Source of the DNA: RBG-16-64-13 sp963718375
GTDB taxonomy: Bacteria; Actinomycetota; Thermoleophilia; RBG-16-64-13
Direction: 5' to 3'
NCBI GenBank assembly: GCA_963718375.1
Contig: CAVQZD010000006.1
Location: 1-53,012 of the forward strand
Length of the DNA stretch: 53,012 bases
Below, in pieces: positions 17,810 to 26,364 of the stretch (its first letter is position 1; each line of letters starts with the position of its first letter). The notes under the pieces are model-generated. The model made no database searches. It saw only the letters and a list, made by a program, of their open reading frames with translations, and was not told the DNA's origin. Made by a program: the position numbers and the translations under genes.

Positions 17810-18011
17810 GGTGCACTCCTTCGTGGGTGCGATGCTGGGACGCGGCCCCCGTGCTCATCATAGTTGGTGTGGTAGAGGTTGTGGGAGATGCTGAGTGGGT
17901 ACGACATCGATGTCCATACCCTCAGCGCGTTTGCTCATCCATGAGCACTCTCTTGTCGAAACCAATGTCATGGTTGTATGCTCGGAACATGGCGGGAGCA
18001 AAGGAGGCGTT

Positions 18012-18233
18012 ATGCCGCAGGACCAGGCTACGGAGCAACAGCCGCAGAAGTCCCAAGCCCACATCGACGAAGTGTTCCGGTCACTTCGTTTAGAGACACC
18101 AGAAGACCGCGCTCGAATAGTCGCGCCTGTCGAACTTCCCAGACAGGCAGCAGAGTCTTTCTACTATGCGATCAATGTCTCGGGCAGCGCGGATGAGGCC
18201 GTCGCGTGCTACGAGGCAACGGTGAATGCCTAA
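18012..18233 (+). CDS. Small protein preceding the serine protease gene
   Basis: 73 residues from ATG 18012, 4 bases after AAGGAGG. A Gln-rich start (MPQDQATEQQPQ) is followed by a mostly helical region: HIDEVFRSLRLETPEDRARI, ESFYYAINVSGSADEAVACY. Its last 8 bases overlap the start of the protease gene, so the two are translationally coupled. Possibly a partner or adaptor of the protease; this is inference from coupling only. Confidence 0.65.
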   Translation: MPQDQATEQQPQKSQAHIDEVFRSLRLETPEDRARIVAPVELPRQAAESFYYAINVSGSADEAVACYEATVNA

Positions 18234-19131
18234 CCTGAAACAACTTCAGGATGAACTCAAGGCTGCGGCGAGTCCTCAGGACGCGTTGCGGCGCAAGTAC
18301 ATTCGCAAGCTCAACGAGAAGACCGGCCGGAACGTCATCACATACTACTCGGGATGGTTGCAGAAGGTGGGTCTGCCGGCCAATCTCTTCTCGCTCAATG
18401 ACGGCGACAAGAATGGGTTCATGTCGGCAATCCACGGCCTCGACAGGTCTAAGGGCCTAGACCTGATTCTTCACACCCCAGGTGGCGAGATGGCCGCCAC
18501 GGAATCCCTAGTAGACTACCTGAGATCCATGTTTGGGTCCGACGTGCGCGCCATTGTGCCCCAATTGGCGATGTCGGCAGGCACGATGGTCGCCCTCTCG
18601 TGCAGGTCCATTCTGATGGGCAAGGAATCAAGTCTCGGCCCCATCGACCCTCAGATCAACGGTTGTCCAGCGCACGGTGTGATCGAGGAGTTCACTCGTG
18701 CGCGTGACGAGATAGCCAGATGCCCCGAGACAATCCCCCTGTGGCAGCCGATCATCGCGAAGTACAGTCCTACCCTGATCGGCGAGTGCGAGAAGGCTAC
18801 GGCCTGGGCCGAGGAAATCGTCAAGAGCTGGTTGCAGACGGGAATGTTTGCCGGCGACCCGAAGGCCGAAAACAAGGCCGAGAAGGTCGTCAATGGACTT
18901 TCAGATCATGCAGAGACCAAGTCTCATGCTCGTCACTTCGGCCTTGCTGCAATCAAGAAGCTCGGTGTTGCTGTCGAAGCTCTGGAGGATGACGACACTT
19001 TGCAGGACGATGTGCTCTCCGTGCATCATTCCTGCATTCTCACTCTCGCATCCACGAACGCTATAAAGCTCATCGAGAACCAAGATGGGAACGCCTTCAT
19101 CCAGCAGGTGAGCCAGGCAGTCGCTAGGTAG
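18226..19131 (+). CDS. ClpP/SppA-class serine protease (SDH_sah-like)
   Basis: 301 residues. Crotonase-fold serine protease signature: LILHTPGGEMAATE (oxyanion strand), VPQLAMSAGTMVALSC with nucleophile Ser117, and SSLGPIDPQINGCPA after it. This matches the serine-dehydrogenase-proteinase / SppA-like family rather than housekeeping ClpP. No signal peptide or membrane span, so it should be cytosolic, unlike true SppA. The C-terminal half is helical (EKATAWAEEIVKSWL, NAIKLIENQDGNAFI). It is coupled to a small upstream gene and lies 391 bases before a restriction-modification pair. Such proteases do occur in accessory and defence loci, but its target is unknown. Confidence 0.82.
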   Translation: MPNLKQLQDELKAAASPQDALRRKYIRKLNEKTGRNVITYYSGWLQKVGLPANLFSLNDGDKNGFMSAIHGLDRSKGLDLILHTPGGEMAATESLVDYLRSMFGSDVRAIVPQLAMSAGTMVALSCRSILMGKESSLGPIDPQINGCPAHGVIEEFTRARDEIARCPETIPLWQPIIAKYSPTLIGECEKATAWAEEIVKSWLQTGMFAGDPKAENKAEKVVNGLSDHAETKSHARHFGLAAIKKLGVAVEALEDDDTLQDDVLSVHHSCILTLASTNAIKLIENQDGNAFIQQVSQAVAR

Positions 19132-19522
19132 ACCGGTACCCGCCCCAAGGCAACGCAGGGCACGCTGTTCATCTGTCTAACCCGTCATCTTGATGGGCCC
19201 GTAGTAAGGCCGCCTTACCCCATTAGCCGGTCTCATCGCAAGAGACGCCCTACGGAAGTGTCGGTCTCAGTGGCTCATGAGACGGGCGTCACGGGTGCCT
19301 TCGGGTTAGCGGCCGAGAAGGTGCGGGGTCTGCCAAGAGGCGTGTTGGCGAGGTCTGCAAGCCGCGTCCCAGCCGGAAATTCACCACGCGACAGTGAAAC
19401 GAGAGGTGACGTTACCCCTACTCTGAGGGCCTGTCCGGTCGAAGTGCTAGTCTTGAGTTCGAAACGGCAGATGAGTGTGGACTCGGTCCTCCAACGTTGC
19501 ACGATCAGGGTTACGGGGAAGA
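19132..19522. other. 391-base intergenic region with three inverted repeats
   Basis: No convincing gene was found here. Three short perfect hairpins lie in a row: GTAAGG-ccg-CCTTAC (19204-19218), GTCTC-N7-GAGAC (19230-19246) and GTCTC-N10-GAGAC (19264-19283). They could terminate the protease transcript or be operators for the methyltransferase gene, which starts at 19523. No promoter stands out. Confidence 0.5.
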
Positions 19523-21085
19523 ATGGAAGGTCTAGTTGATACGGTCGAACGACTCCGACTCTCGGCAGATCGAGAGATTGACGAGTCGCAGAGGGGCACT
19601 CTGGGTCAATTCATGACGCCTGCCCCCGTTGCGAGGCTGATGGCCGCAAGATTCCAGGCTGTAGCTCGACATATCCGGCTCCTCGATCCCGGCGCAGGAA
19701 TCGGGTGTCTTACTGCGGCTTGCGTTGAGGCGCAATTGAACCGGAGTCAGCCGCCGCTGTCATTCCATGTTGAGACCTATGAGGTGGATGCGGTCCTACT
19801 GCCCTACCTGGCACAAGTCCTTGAGATTTGCGGGGCGGCCTGCCGAGCAAGAGATGTGGGTTTCACATATCGGATACGAGCACAAGACTACATCCTCGAT
19901 CGAACCAGCGGCGATTTGTCGCTGCCCCCCGGGGAGTCTGACCTTTTCGACTGGGTAGTGATGAACCCACCCTACGGAAAGCTCAACAGGCGCTCGAGGG
20001 CAAGCAAGCTCCTTTCCTGCAAAGGAGTCGATGTCACGAATCTCTATTCCGCGTTCATGCTCCTGGCTGCCAATCAGCTCAGACCTGGTGGAGAATTCGT
20101 TTCGATTACCCCGAGGAGCTTCTGCAATGGCCCCTATTTCCGGCCGTTCCGTCGTGACTTCTTTCGCTTGGTGACTCCGGTGAGCGTTCATCTCTTTGAA
20201 TCGCGTGGTGTGCTCTTCAGGGGTAACGGTGTGCTCCAGGAGAACATCGTTCTCCACGGAGTTGCTGGCAGGGCCTCAGGGCCGATCTTGGTGGGCCAGA
20301 GTCTGAGCGATGGTGGTTCGTTCGCCAAGGAGCGGGCCTACGACGAAGTGTTTCGGCCGTCCGATTCTGACATGGTCATGCATCTCATCACGAGTCTGGA
20401 TGATGAAGAAGTTGCGAACGCAACACGGATTCTGAGCTGTTGGCTGGGGGATTTGGGTGTGACCGTTTCGACCGGGAGGGTTGTCGACTTCCGCGCCAGG
20501 GAGTTCCTGCGTGTCGACTTGGAGCCTGGGTCTTCACCGCTCATCTTTCCGAGGCATATCAGGGATGGCGAGATACAGTGGCCAGGGCCACCGGGCAGGA
20601 AGCCGTCCGCGATTGTAGACAGCGCTGAAACAGCGCATATGTTCGTGCCCCGCGGCCATTATGTCCTTGTCAAGCGCTTCAGCGCGAAGGAGGAACGACG
20701 GAGGATAGTGGCTGCTGTCCTTGATCCGACGCAGCTGCCCGCAGAGCGGTTGGGGTTCGACAACAAGACGAACTACTTCCATGTCGACGGGCATGGCATG
20801 CCGGCGCGGCTAGCCAGGGGGCTGGCGATATACCTGAACTCGACTATTGCCGACCGGTACTTCCGACTCTTCAGCGGACACACCCAAGTGAATGCTAGTG
20901 ACCTGAGGCGGATGCCCTATCCGTCGACGCAGGAACTTGAGTCACTTTCCGACCGGTGTGAATCTGTATCGGACCAAACCGAGGTGGACGCGGCGCTTGC
21001 AGACATCATGGGTGGTCAAGAGGAGAACCTTCAGGCCACTCATCAACGCTGGTCGGGCTTGCACCCCAGCCAGTGCACTTCGTAG
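19523..21085 (+). CDS. Type II DNA adenine methyltransferase, PstI/BsuBI type
   Basis: 520 residues from ATG 19523 (GGGGAAG upstream), close to the roughly 500 residues usual for M.PstI/M.BsuBI. Motif I is IRLLDPGAGIGCLTAA (S-adenosylmethionine binding); motif IV is WVVMNPPYGKLNRRS, marking an N6-adenine enzyme of the gamma class. GTLGQFMTPAPVARLMA precedes motif I, as in this group. The C-terminal target-recognition part includes GFDNKTNYFHVDGHG and GLAIYLNSTIADRYFR. The convergent neighbour is the matching endonuclease family, so the pair should protect and cut one site; CTGCAG is likely by family but not proven. The last 43 bases overlap the end of the endonuclease gene. Confidence 0.9.
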   Translation: MEGLVDTVERLRLSADREIDESQRGTLGQFMTPAPVARLMAARFQAVARHIRLLDPGAGIGCLTAACVEAQLNRSQPPLSFHVETYEVDAVLLPYLAQVLEICGAACRARDVGFTYRIRAQDYILDRTSGDLSLPPGESDLFDWVVMNPPYGKLNRRSRASKLLSCKGVDVTNLYSAFMLLAANQLRPGGEFVSITPRSFCNGPYFRPFRRDFFRLVTPVSVHLFESRGVLFRGNGVLQENIVLHGVAGRASGPILVGQSLSDGGSFAKERAYDEVFRPSDSDMVMHLITSLDDEEVANATRILSCWLGDLGVTVSTGRVVDFRAREFLRVDLEPGSSPLIFPRHIRDGEIQWPGPPGRKPSAIVDSAETAHMFVPRGHYVLVKRFSAKEERRRIVAAVLDPTQLPAERLGFDNKTNYFHVDGHGMPARLARGLAIYLNSTIADRYFRLFSGHTQVNASDLRRMPYPSTQELESLSDRCESVSDQTEVDAALADIMGGQEENLQATHQRWSGLHPSQCTS

Positions 21086-22065
21086 CACCGGCCTGGATCT
21101 TCGAGTATCCAGATAAAGGTGCCGCCAGGTATGTTCTTCAGCCGACCCTGGCGGGTAGCTGCGGTGCGCCAGTCGGGGTAGACGGTCGTGAACCCGACCC
21201 CTGACTTCCCGGCGCGCTTGGCCATCTTCTGGGTCTGTTCCATCTTGTGCTGATCAACTTCACCGTCACTGGTCACAGCCTCGACTATCCAGACCCCGTC
21301 TGTCTCCGGGTTCCACAGAAGGATGTCTGGCATAGCGTCCTCGAGGCCGAGGCTCAAACCCGCCGCACTGAGCCGCGCCTCATCCTCTGGCGAAACCCGG
21401 TCTCCGTCTCCGTCGTCGAGATAGACCGTTTGATAGCCATGCAAGAAATGAGGGGCATACACGCGGACTGCCTCCGCAATGAGAGTGGAGTGAGATCTTG
21501 TTATCCCGCTCGCAGCGCGCTCGGCTTGGTTGCCCTGCAGCGCCAATCGCTCGCGCTGGCGATCTTCACTGGTCCATGAAGCCAGAAGTGGTTCCCACTT
21601 GCCCGATGGTGCTCGGAGAATCTCCAGGAAGTCCGCGGCCAGGCGATACGCTGAATTGGCTGACTTTGCGCGAGGATGGCCGGGAACGAACCGTCGGGAC
21701 GCAGAGTCCAGAAACACCTTCTCCACCGCGCCGATTTGCCACAGTGGCTTCAGCCAGTAGTCTCGGCCCTCCCGGTCAAGTTTGCCGCGTCCTCTTTGTA
21801 GAATCCCGACATGGCAGCCGATTTGGGCAGTGGACGCGCCGCTCGCAAAGGTGGCCCCTTCGGGGGCTCTTGCGAACCAGCTAGGCTGGGTATCGTCCAA
21901 CAGGGCGTAGATCACATCGACGATGTCCTCCGTCGCCAAGTCGATCTGAGCAAGCACAGATCGGACCTTGCCCTTCGAAACACCCCGCAACTCAGGCGCC
22001 ACCGGCTCTCGGCCGTGCGCTAGTAGCTCGTCTCGGAGTTGTTGAACGCGGTCATGGAGCGCCAT
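21043..22065 (-). CDS. Type II restriction endonuclease, BsuBI/PstI family
   Basis: 340 residues from ATG 22065. The C-terminal nuclease region has MPDILLWNPETDGVWIVEAVTSDGEVDQHK, where the PD...EAV pattern fits a PD-(D/E)xK core; later come GFTTVYPDW and GTFIWILEDPG as in BsuBI-type enzymes. The N-terminal half (LFARAPEGATFASGASTAQIG equivalent region, residues about 60-90) is the family helical domain. Oriented tail-to-tail with the methyltransferase, sharing 43 bases, an arrangement that could limit endonuclease expression through antisense transcription. No controller (C) gene was seen nearby. Confidence 0.87.
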   Translation of the reverse strand: MALHDRVQQLRDELLAHGREPVAPELRGVSKGKVRSVLAQIDLATEDIVDVIYALLDDTQPSWFARAPEGATFASGASTAQIGCHVGILQRGRGKLDREGRDYWLKPLWQIGAVEKVFLDSASRRFVPGHPRAKSANSAYRLAADFLEILRAPSGKWEPLLASWTSEDRQRERLALQGNQAERAASGITRSHSTLIAEAVRVYAPHFLHGYQTVYLDDGDGDRVSPEDEARLSAAGLSLGLEDAMPDILLWNPETDGVWIVEAVTSDGEVDQHKMEQTQKMAKRAGKSGVGFTTVYPDWRTAATRQGRLKNIPGGTFIWILEDPGRCYEVHWLGCKPDQR

Positions 22066-22266
22066 GGTTCAGCCTGTCTCTGTGATGCCGAAGCATCAAG
22101 TGTGTACGTTGTCAGCGGACCTTGCCGATTCTAGAAGACCGGCTGCGAAAGCACCAGCGACTGACGTGAGCTGCCTTCGCTCTGTAGGCTTGTCTCTCGC
22201 GCCGCTGTCGCGGCGGGGACTGCCCGCAGGAGCCGGAGAAGATGGAGCGACCCCCCCGGCCTTCCC

Positions 22267-23196
22267 CTACTCCGTCAACTCCAACGGTATCTCAACGACA
22301 TTGACTTGAGAGCCGTCCTTGGGCGACTCCGAGAACACTATCAGGCTGCCGATGCCGGCCTTGGTGAGCGTGAACGGCACGGTGACATCGAAGGTGCCGC
22401 GGGTGCCGGTGCCTGACGAGGCGGTCACGGTCTGTTCGGCGATGATCAGGCCGTCCCAATCCACGATGTTCACCTGAAACACGGCCTCGAAGACGTTGGC
22501 CGTGCCCGTTATCCGCATGGGGCTGCCGACGGTGGCGCCCACAGTCGGTGACTCGACCAGGATGGCCGGGGACATGTCTTCCAGCTTCTCGCGGGTCCAC
22601 GGCTCATCGAGCATGATGCCCTCCCCGCCCAGTTCGGTGATCGGCTTGCCGTCGAGCTTGAAGAGCACCCCCTCCACGGTCTCAAACTGCGTCAGGGTGA
22701 AGACCACCTGCGCCAGCCGGGTGAACATACTGAGCGAACCGCCTCCGGAGGCGTACTCGGCGGAGAGGTCCACGGTCGCGATGCCGTTCTTGATGTCCAA
22801 GCCCAGGAACTCCGTGCCTTCGGGGATGGCGGTGAACATGCCGGCCGCCGTCTCTTCGGCGGTGGGGCCCTCGAGCAGGGCCTCCATGGCCGCGGCGCCG
22901 GTCTCCTGGGTCGGGGGTACCTCGCGGGTGGCCGCAGCCATCTTCTCGTCGCGGGAGAAGTACACGCGCAGAGCGGTGGTGTCACCGCCGGCGAGGGTGG
23001 TGGGCGTCTCGCCCTGGCCGTCGGAGGCGGTGGTGGCGTCGGGCAGGGTGGTGTCCGTAGTCACCTCGGTAGTCTCACCGTCGCCCGTGAAGGGCATATC
23101 GCAGCCGGTGGCGGACAGCGCCAAGAGCAGCGTGACCGCCGCTACTGACAAGAGGATCCAGGTCGTCCTCGATGATCTCGACTGCGAATGCTTCAT
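22267..23196 (-). CDS. GerMN/Gmad2-domain lipoprotein
   Basis: 309 residues from ATG 23196. Lipoprotein signal: basic start, hydrophobic core, lipobox SATGC near residue 32, then a Thr-rich linker. The GerMN domain (residues about 75-185) has LRVYFSRDEKMAAATREV, AMEALLEGPTAEE, GTEFLGLDIKNGIATVDLS and FTLTQFETVEGVLFKLDG. The C-terminal part (about 210-305) is a Gmad2 immunoglobulin-like domain: ILVESPTVGATVGSPMRITG through IVFSESPKDGSQV. In Bacillus GerM acts in spore wall and germination, but this architecture is common in non-sporulating bacteria. It is divergent from nrdR across a 350-base gap. Confidence 0.87.
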   Translation of the reverse strand: MKHSQSRSSRTTWILLSVAAVTLLLALSATGCDMPFTGDGETTEVTTDTTLPDATTASDGQGETPTTLAGGDTTALRVYFSRDEKMAAATREVPPTQETGAAAMEALLEGPTAEETAAGMFTAIPEGTEFLGLDIKNGIATVDLSAEYASGGGSLSMFTRLAQVVFTLTQFETVEGVLFKLDGKPITELGGEGIMLDEPWTREKLEDMSPAILVESPTVGATVGSPMRITGTANVFEAVFQVNIVDWDGLIIAEQTVTASSGTGTRGTFDVTVPFTLTKAGIGSLIVFSESPKDGSQVNVVEIPLELTE

Positions 23197-23400
23197 TGCC
23201 TGTGCCTCCTACGTCCGAGCTCCGAAGAGCGCTGCTGGCTGATGCATCGTACTTCAATATCCATTTCGACCATAGCCGCGACAAACCTGTAGCGGAGTCG
23301 CGCAGGTCGGCAGGGGGGCCGGCCAGGCCCGGGCGCCGAGGGCGGACAAGATTTATTTTGGGGTCCGGGAGGAATCTCGCAAAAAGCGAAGAAAGAGGCT

Positions 23401-23453
23401 TTGACAACCGATATATGGGGGTGCTAGCATCACACAGGTACCATATATGGTAT
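23401..23453 (+). promoter_or_regulatory. nrdR-nrdJ promoter with tandem NrdR boxes
   Basis: A -35 TTGACA (23401-23406) and -10 TAGCAT (23425-23430) are 18 bases apart. Two NrdR-box-like elements centred on ATATAT occur at about 23406-23421 (less symmetric) and 23438-23453 (containing the palindrome taccatatatggta). Their centres are 32 bases apart, about three helical turns, the spacing NrdR needs. Box 1 lies between -35 and -10 and box 2 near the start of transcription, fitting repression. Confidence 0.75.
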
Positions 23454-23546
23454 ATGCCTCGGGATATCTTAGTCGGCGGGAGACTACAAGGTGCGTACGC
23501 TGGGGGTAGCGGCGCTATGGCGTCGCCAGAGAAGGAAGTGGGAGTC

Positions 23547-24008
23547 ATGAACTGCCCCTTCTGTAGCGCTGCGGACAGCCGCGTCGTAGATTCCCGGGAG
23601 ACCGACGGCAGCGAGGCGGTCCGGCGCAGGCGGGAGTGTATAGCCTGCGCGCAGCGCTTCACTACCTACGAGAAGATCGAAGAGATCCCCATCACGGTCG
23701 TCAAGCGCGACGGCAGCACCGAGCTGTTCCATCCGCAGAAGCTGCTGCATGGGCTCACGCGGGCCTGCACCAAGCGGGACGTGCCGGTGGAGGAGCTCCA
23801 GGAGATCGTGGCTGACATAGAACGGGAACTGAGGGAAGAAGCAGCGTTCGAAGTCTCATCCGAACGCGTGGGTATGATGGCTCTTGAGAGGCTGCAGCAG
23901 GTGGACCTAGTGGCATACGTGCGGTTCGCGTCGGTCTACCGCCAATTCGAGAGCGTCGAAGGCTTCAAGGAAGAACTGCAACTACTTGCGAGAGAGGGGA
24001 TCAGATGA
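23547..24008 (+). CDS. nrdR: Transcriptional repressor NrdR
   Basis: 153 residues, the normal length. ATG 23547 begins the conserved MNCPFC zinc ribbon: CPFC and CIAC pairs flank DSRVVDSRETDGSEAVRRRR. The ATP-cone follows: ITVVKRDGSTELFHPQKLLHG to VDLVAYVRFASVYRQFES. NrdR senses dATP/ATP and represses ribonucleotide reductase genes. Two NrdR boxes lie in its own promoter and nrdJ overlaps its stop (ATGA), so it controls itself and the reductase. The open frame upstream to 23172 lacks family sequence and includes the promoter, so it is not coding. Confidence 0.95.
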   Translation: MNCPFCSAADSRVVDSRETDGSEAVRRRRECIACAQRFTTYEKIEEIPITVVKRDGSTELFHPQKLLHGLTRACTKRDVPVEELQEIVADIERELREEAAFEVSSERVGMMALERLQQVDLVAYVRFASVYRQFESVEGFKEELQLLAREGIR

Positions 24009-26290
24009 CCGTCGCCGAGCTGCGGGCGCTGTCGGCCGAACTGGAGCACAAGCTGTCTCCGAGTGCCGTCAAGGTCCTGGAGAAGCGCTATCTGAAGCGC
24101 GATGCTGACGGCACGCCCCTCGAGACGGCCTCGGACATGTTCGCCCGTGTGGCGGAGAACATCGCGCAGGCCGACCGGCTCTACGACGCTAAGAAGCCGC
24201 TGGACGACACCATCGCCGAGTTCTTCGCGGTGATGGCGGGGCTCGAGTTCTTGCCCAACACCCCCACTCTCATGAACGCCGGCCGCGAGTTGCAGCAGCT
24301 CTCCGCCTGCTTCGTCCTGCCTGTCGAGGACAGCATGGAGTCCATCTTCGGCGCCATCAAGAACGCCGCCCTCGTGCACCAGTCGGGTGGCGGCACCGGC
24401 TTCAGCTTCAGCCGCCTGCGGCCCAAGAACGACCTGGTCAAGTCGACCATGGGCGTGGCCAGCGGCCCGGTGTCGTTCATGCGCGTGTTCGACATGGCCA
24501 CCGAGACCATCAAGCAGGGCGGCACCCGGCGCGGAGCCAACATGGGCATCATGCGGGTGGACCATCCGGACATCGTCGAGTTCATCCGCGCCAAAGAAGA
24601 CGAGCACATACTCAACAACTTCAACATCTCGGTGGGCGTGACCGAGGAGTTCATGCAGGCGGCGCTGGCCGGTGAAGACTACGCGCTCCGCAACCCCCGC
24701 GACCGCGAAGAAGTGGGCCGCATCGACGCCCGCGAGATCTACGACATGATCGTCGACCTCGCCTGGAAGAACGGCGAGCCCGGCATCGTCTTTCTCGACC
24801 GCCTGAACCGCGATAACCCGACCCCCAAGGTCGGCGAGATCGAGTCCACCAACCCCTGCGGGGAGCAGCCGCTGCTCCCTTACGAGAGCTGCAACCTGGG
24901 CTCCATCAACTTGGCCATCATGATCAAGGACGACGAAGTCGATTGGGAGCGCCTGCGGCGCGTCACTCGCACCGCGGTGCACTTCCTGGACAACGTCATA
25001 GACATGAACCGGTATCCCCTGCCCGAGATCGGCCAGATGACCAAGAGCAACCGCAAGATCGGTCTGGGCGTCATGGGGTGGGCCGACATGCTGGTGGAGT
25101 TGGGCATGGGCTACGACTCCCAAGAGGCCATCGAACTGGCCGGCCAAGTCATGGGCTTCATCCATGAAGAGGCCATCAAGACCTCCGAAGAGTTGGCCGA
25201 AGACCGGGGCGTGTTCCCCAACTACGAGGACAGCACCTGGGAGGCAGGCGGCAGGCGGGTGCGCAACGCCACGCTCACCACCATCGCCCCGACCGGCACC
25301 ATCTCCATCATTGCCGGCTGCTCCAGCGGCGTGGAGCCCATCTTCGCCCTGGCCCTCATCCGCAACGTCATGGACAACACCGAGCTGCCTGAGGCTCATC
25401 CTGCCCTGGAGAAGGTGCTGCGCGAGCGTCACCTCTACTCCGAGGACGTGATGAAGGACATCGCCCAGATCGGCGGGCTGCACGACCTGGACGTGCCCGA
25501 GGACCTCAAGAAGGTGTTCGTCACCGCCCACGACGTGTCGCCCGAGTGGCACATCCGCATGCAGGCGGCCTATCAGGATCATGTGGACAACGCCGTCTCC
25601 AAGACCGTGAACTTCAACAAGGACGCCACGGCTGAAGACGTGGAGCGGGTCTACCGCCTCGCCTACGAGTTGGGCGTCAAGGGCGTCACCATCTACCGCG
25701 ACGGTTCGCGGCAGGATCAGGTGCTCAACATCGGCGAGGTGAAGCGCTCCGGCTCCAACGGCAACGGTTCTGGGCGGCTGGATGGCTGCCCACAAGAGGT
25801 GGACGCGATGCCGGTGCGTCTGGACCGCTCCCCGATACTGCGCGGTGAGACTCGCGAGAAGATCACTGGCTGCGGCAGCCTCTACGTGACCGTGAACGAA
25901 GATGATTCCGGCCCGCGTGAGGTCTTCGCCAACATGGGCAAGGCCGGCGGATGCGCCTCAGCCTCCACAGAGGCGGTGGGCAGGTTGATCTCTCTGGCCT
26001 TCCGCTACGGGGTGCCCGCCGACAAGATCGTCAAGCAGCTACGCGGCATCCGCTGTCACGAACCCCACGGCTTCGGGCCCAACCAGATACTCTCGTGCCC
26101 CGACGCCATCGGCAAAGCTCTGGCGGACAAGTACGGGCTGTCCAACGGCAACGGCGCCAAGGCGGTGGTCGGTCAGCTGGAGATGCCCATCAAGGCGGCG
26201 CAGGGCGCTTGTCCGGACTGCGGCGGCTCCATCGAGCACGAGGGCGGCTGCATGGTCTGCAGGGCCTGCGGCTACTCCAAGTGCTCGTAG
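24005..26290 (+). CDS. nrdJ: Adenosylcobalamin-dependent (class II) ribonucleotide reductase
   Basis: 761 residues. Converts ribonucleotides to deoxyribonucleotides using a B12-derived thiyl radical, so it works with or without oxygen. Visible: LPNTPTLMNAG, QLSACFVLP, QSGGGTGFSFSRLRP, KQGGTRRGANMG, the active-site loop STNPCGEQPLLPYESCNLGS (Cys285), and NATLTTIAPTGTISIIAGCS. The C-terminus has a TSCPD-like domain (GCGSLYVTVNEDD, MGKAGGCASASTEA) and a zinc-ribbon tail (CPDCGGSIEHEGGCMVCRAC) ending in the CS needed for reduction of the active-site disulfide. Start overlaps nrdR by 4 bases. A hairpin overlaps the stop codon. Confidence 0.95.
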   Translation: MTVAELRALSAELEHKLSPSAVKVLEKRYLKRDADGTPLETASDMFARVAENIAQADRLYDAKKPLDDTIAEFFAVMAGLEFLPNTPTLMNAGRELQQLSACFVLPVEDSMESIFGAIKNAALVHQSGGGTGFSFSRLRPKNDLVKSTMGVASGPVSFMRVFDMATETIKQGGTRRGANMGIMRVDHPDIVEFIRAKEDEHILNNFNISVGVTEEFMQAALAGEDYALRNPRDREEVGRIDAREIYDMIVDLAWKNGEPGIVFLDRLNRDNPTPKVGEIESTNPCGEQPLLPYESCNLGSINLAIMIKDDEVDWERLRRVTRTAVHFLDNVIDMNRYPLPEIGQMTKSNRKIGLGVMGWADMLVELGMGYDSQEAIELAGQVMGFIHEEAIKTSEELAEDRGVFPNYEDSTWEAGGRRVRNATLTTIAPTGTISIIAGCSSGVEPIFALALIRNVMDNTELPEAHPALEKVLRERHLYSEDVMKDIAQIGGLHDLDVPEDLKKVFVTAHDVSPEWHIRMQAAYQDHVDNAVSKTVNFNKDATAEDVERVYRLAYELGVKGVTIYRDGSRQDQVLNIGEVKRSGSNGNGSGRLDGCPQEVDAMPVRLDRSPILRGETREKITGCGSLYVTVNEDDSGPREVFANMGKAGGCASASTEAVGRLISLAFRYGVPADKIVKQLRGIRCHEPHGFGPNQILSCPDAIGKALADKYGLSNGNGAKAVVGQLEMPIKAAQGACPDCGGSIEHEGGCMVCRACGYSKCS

Positions 26291-26334
26291 GCGAGCACAG
26301 CCAGGCGCTCGGCGCTGGCGCCGGCGTCGCGCCC

Positions 26335-26364
26335 AGGCCTGAGCGCCGACTCAGACTCAGGCCT
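26335..26364. terminator. Inverted repeat between convergent nrdJ and DUF3160 gene
   Basis: AGGCCTGAG (26335-26343) and CTCAGGCCT (26356-26364) are perfect 9-base complements around a 12-base loop. The right arm touches the stop codon of the leftward gene. No T-run follows on the plus strand beyond ttacctc. Confidence 0.5.

Noticed and set aside
19258..19539. 93-codon frame in the gap before the methyltransferase, considered as a controller protein
   Set aside because: No helix-turn-helix, weak start, and overlaps the methyltransferase start.
23936..25795. Long open frame antisense to nrdJ (619 codons)
   Set aside because: Mirror of a strongly conserved gene in high-GC DNA; product is repetitive in V/H/L/G with no family features.
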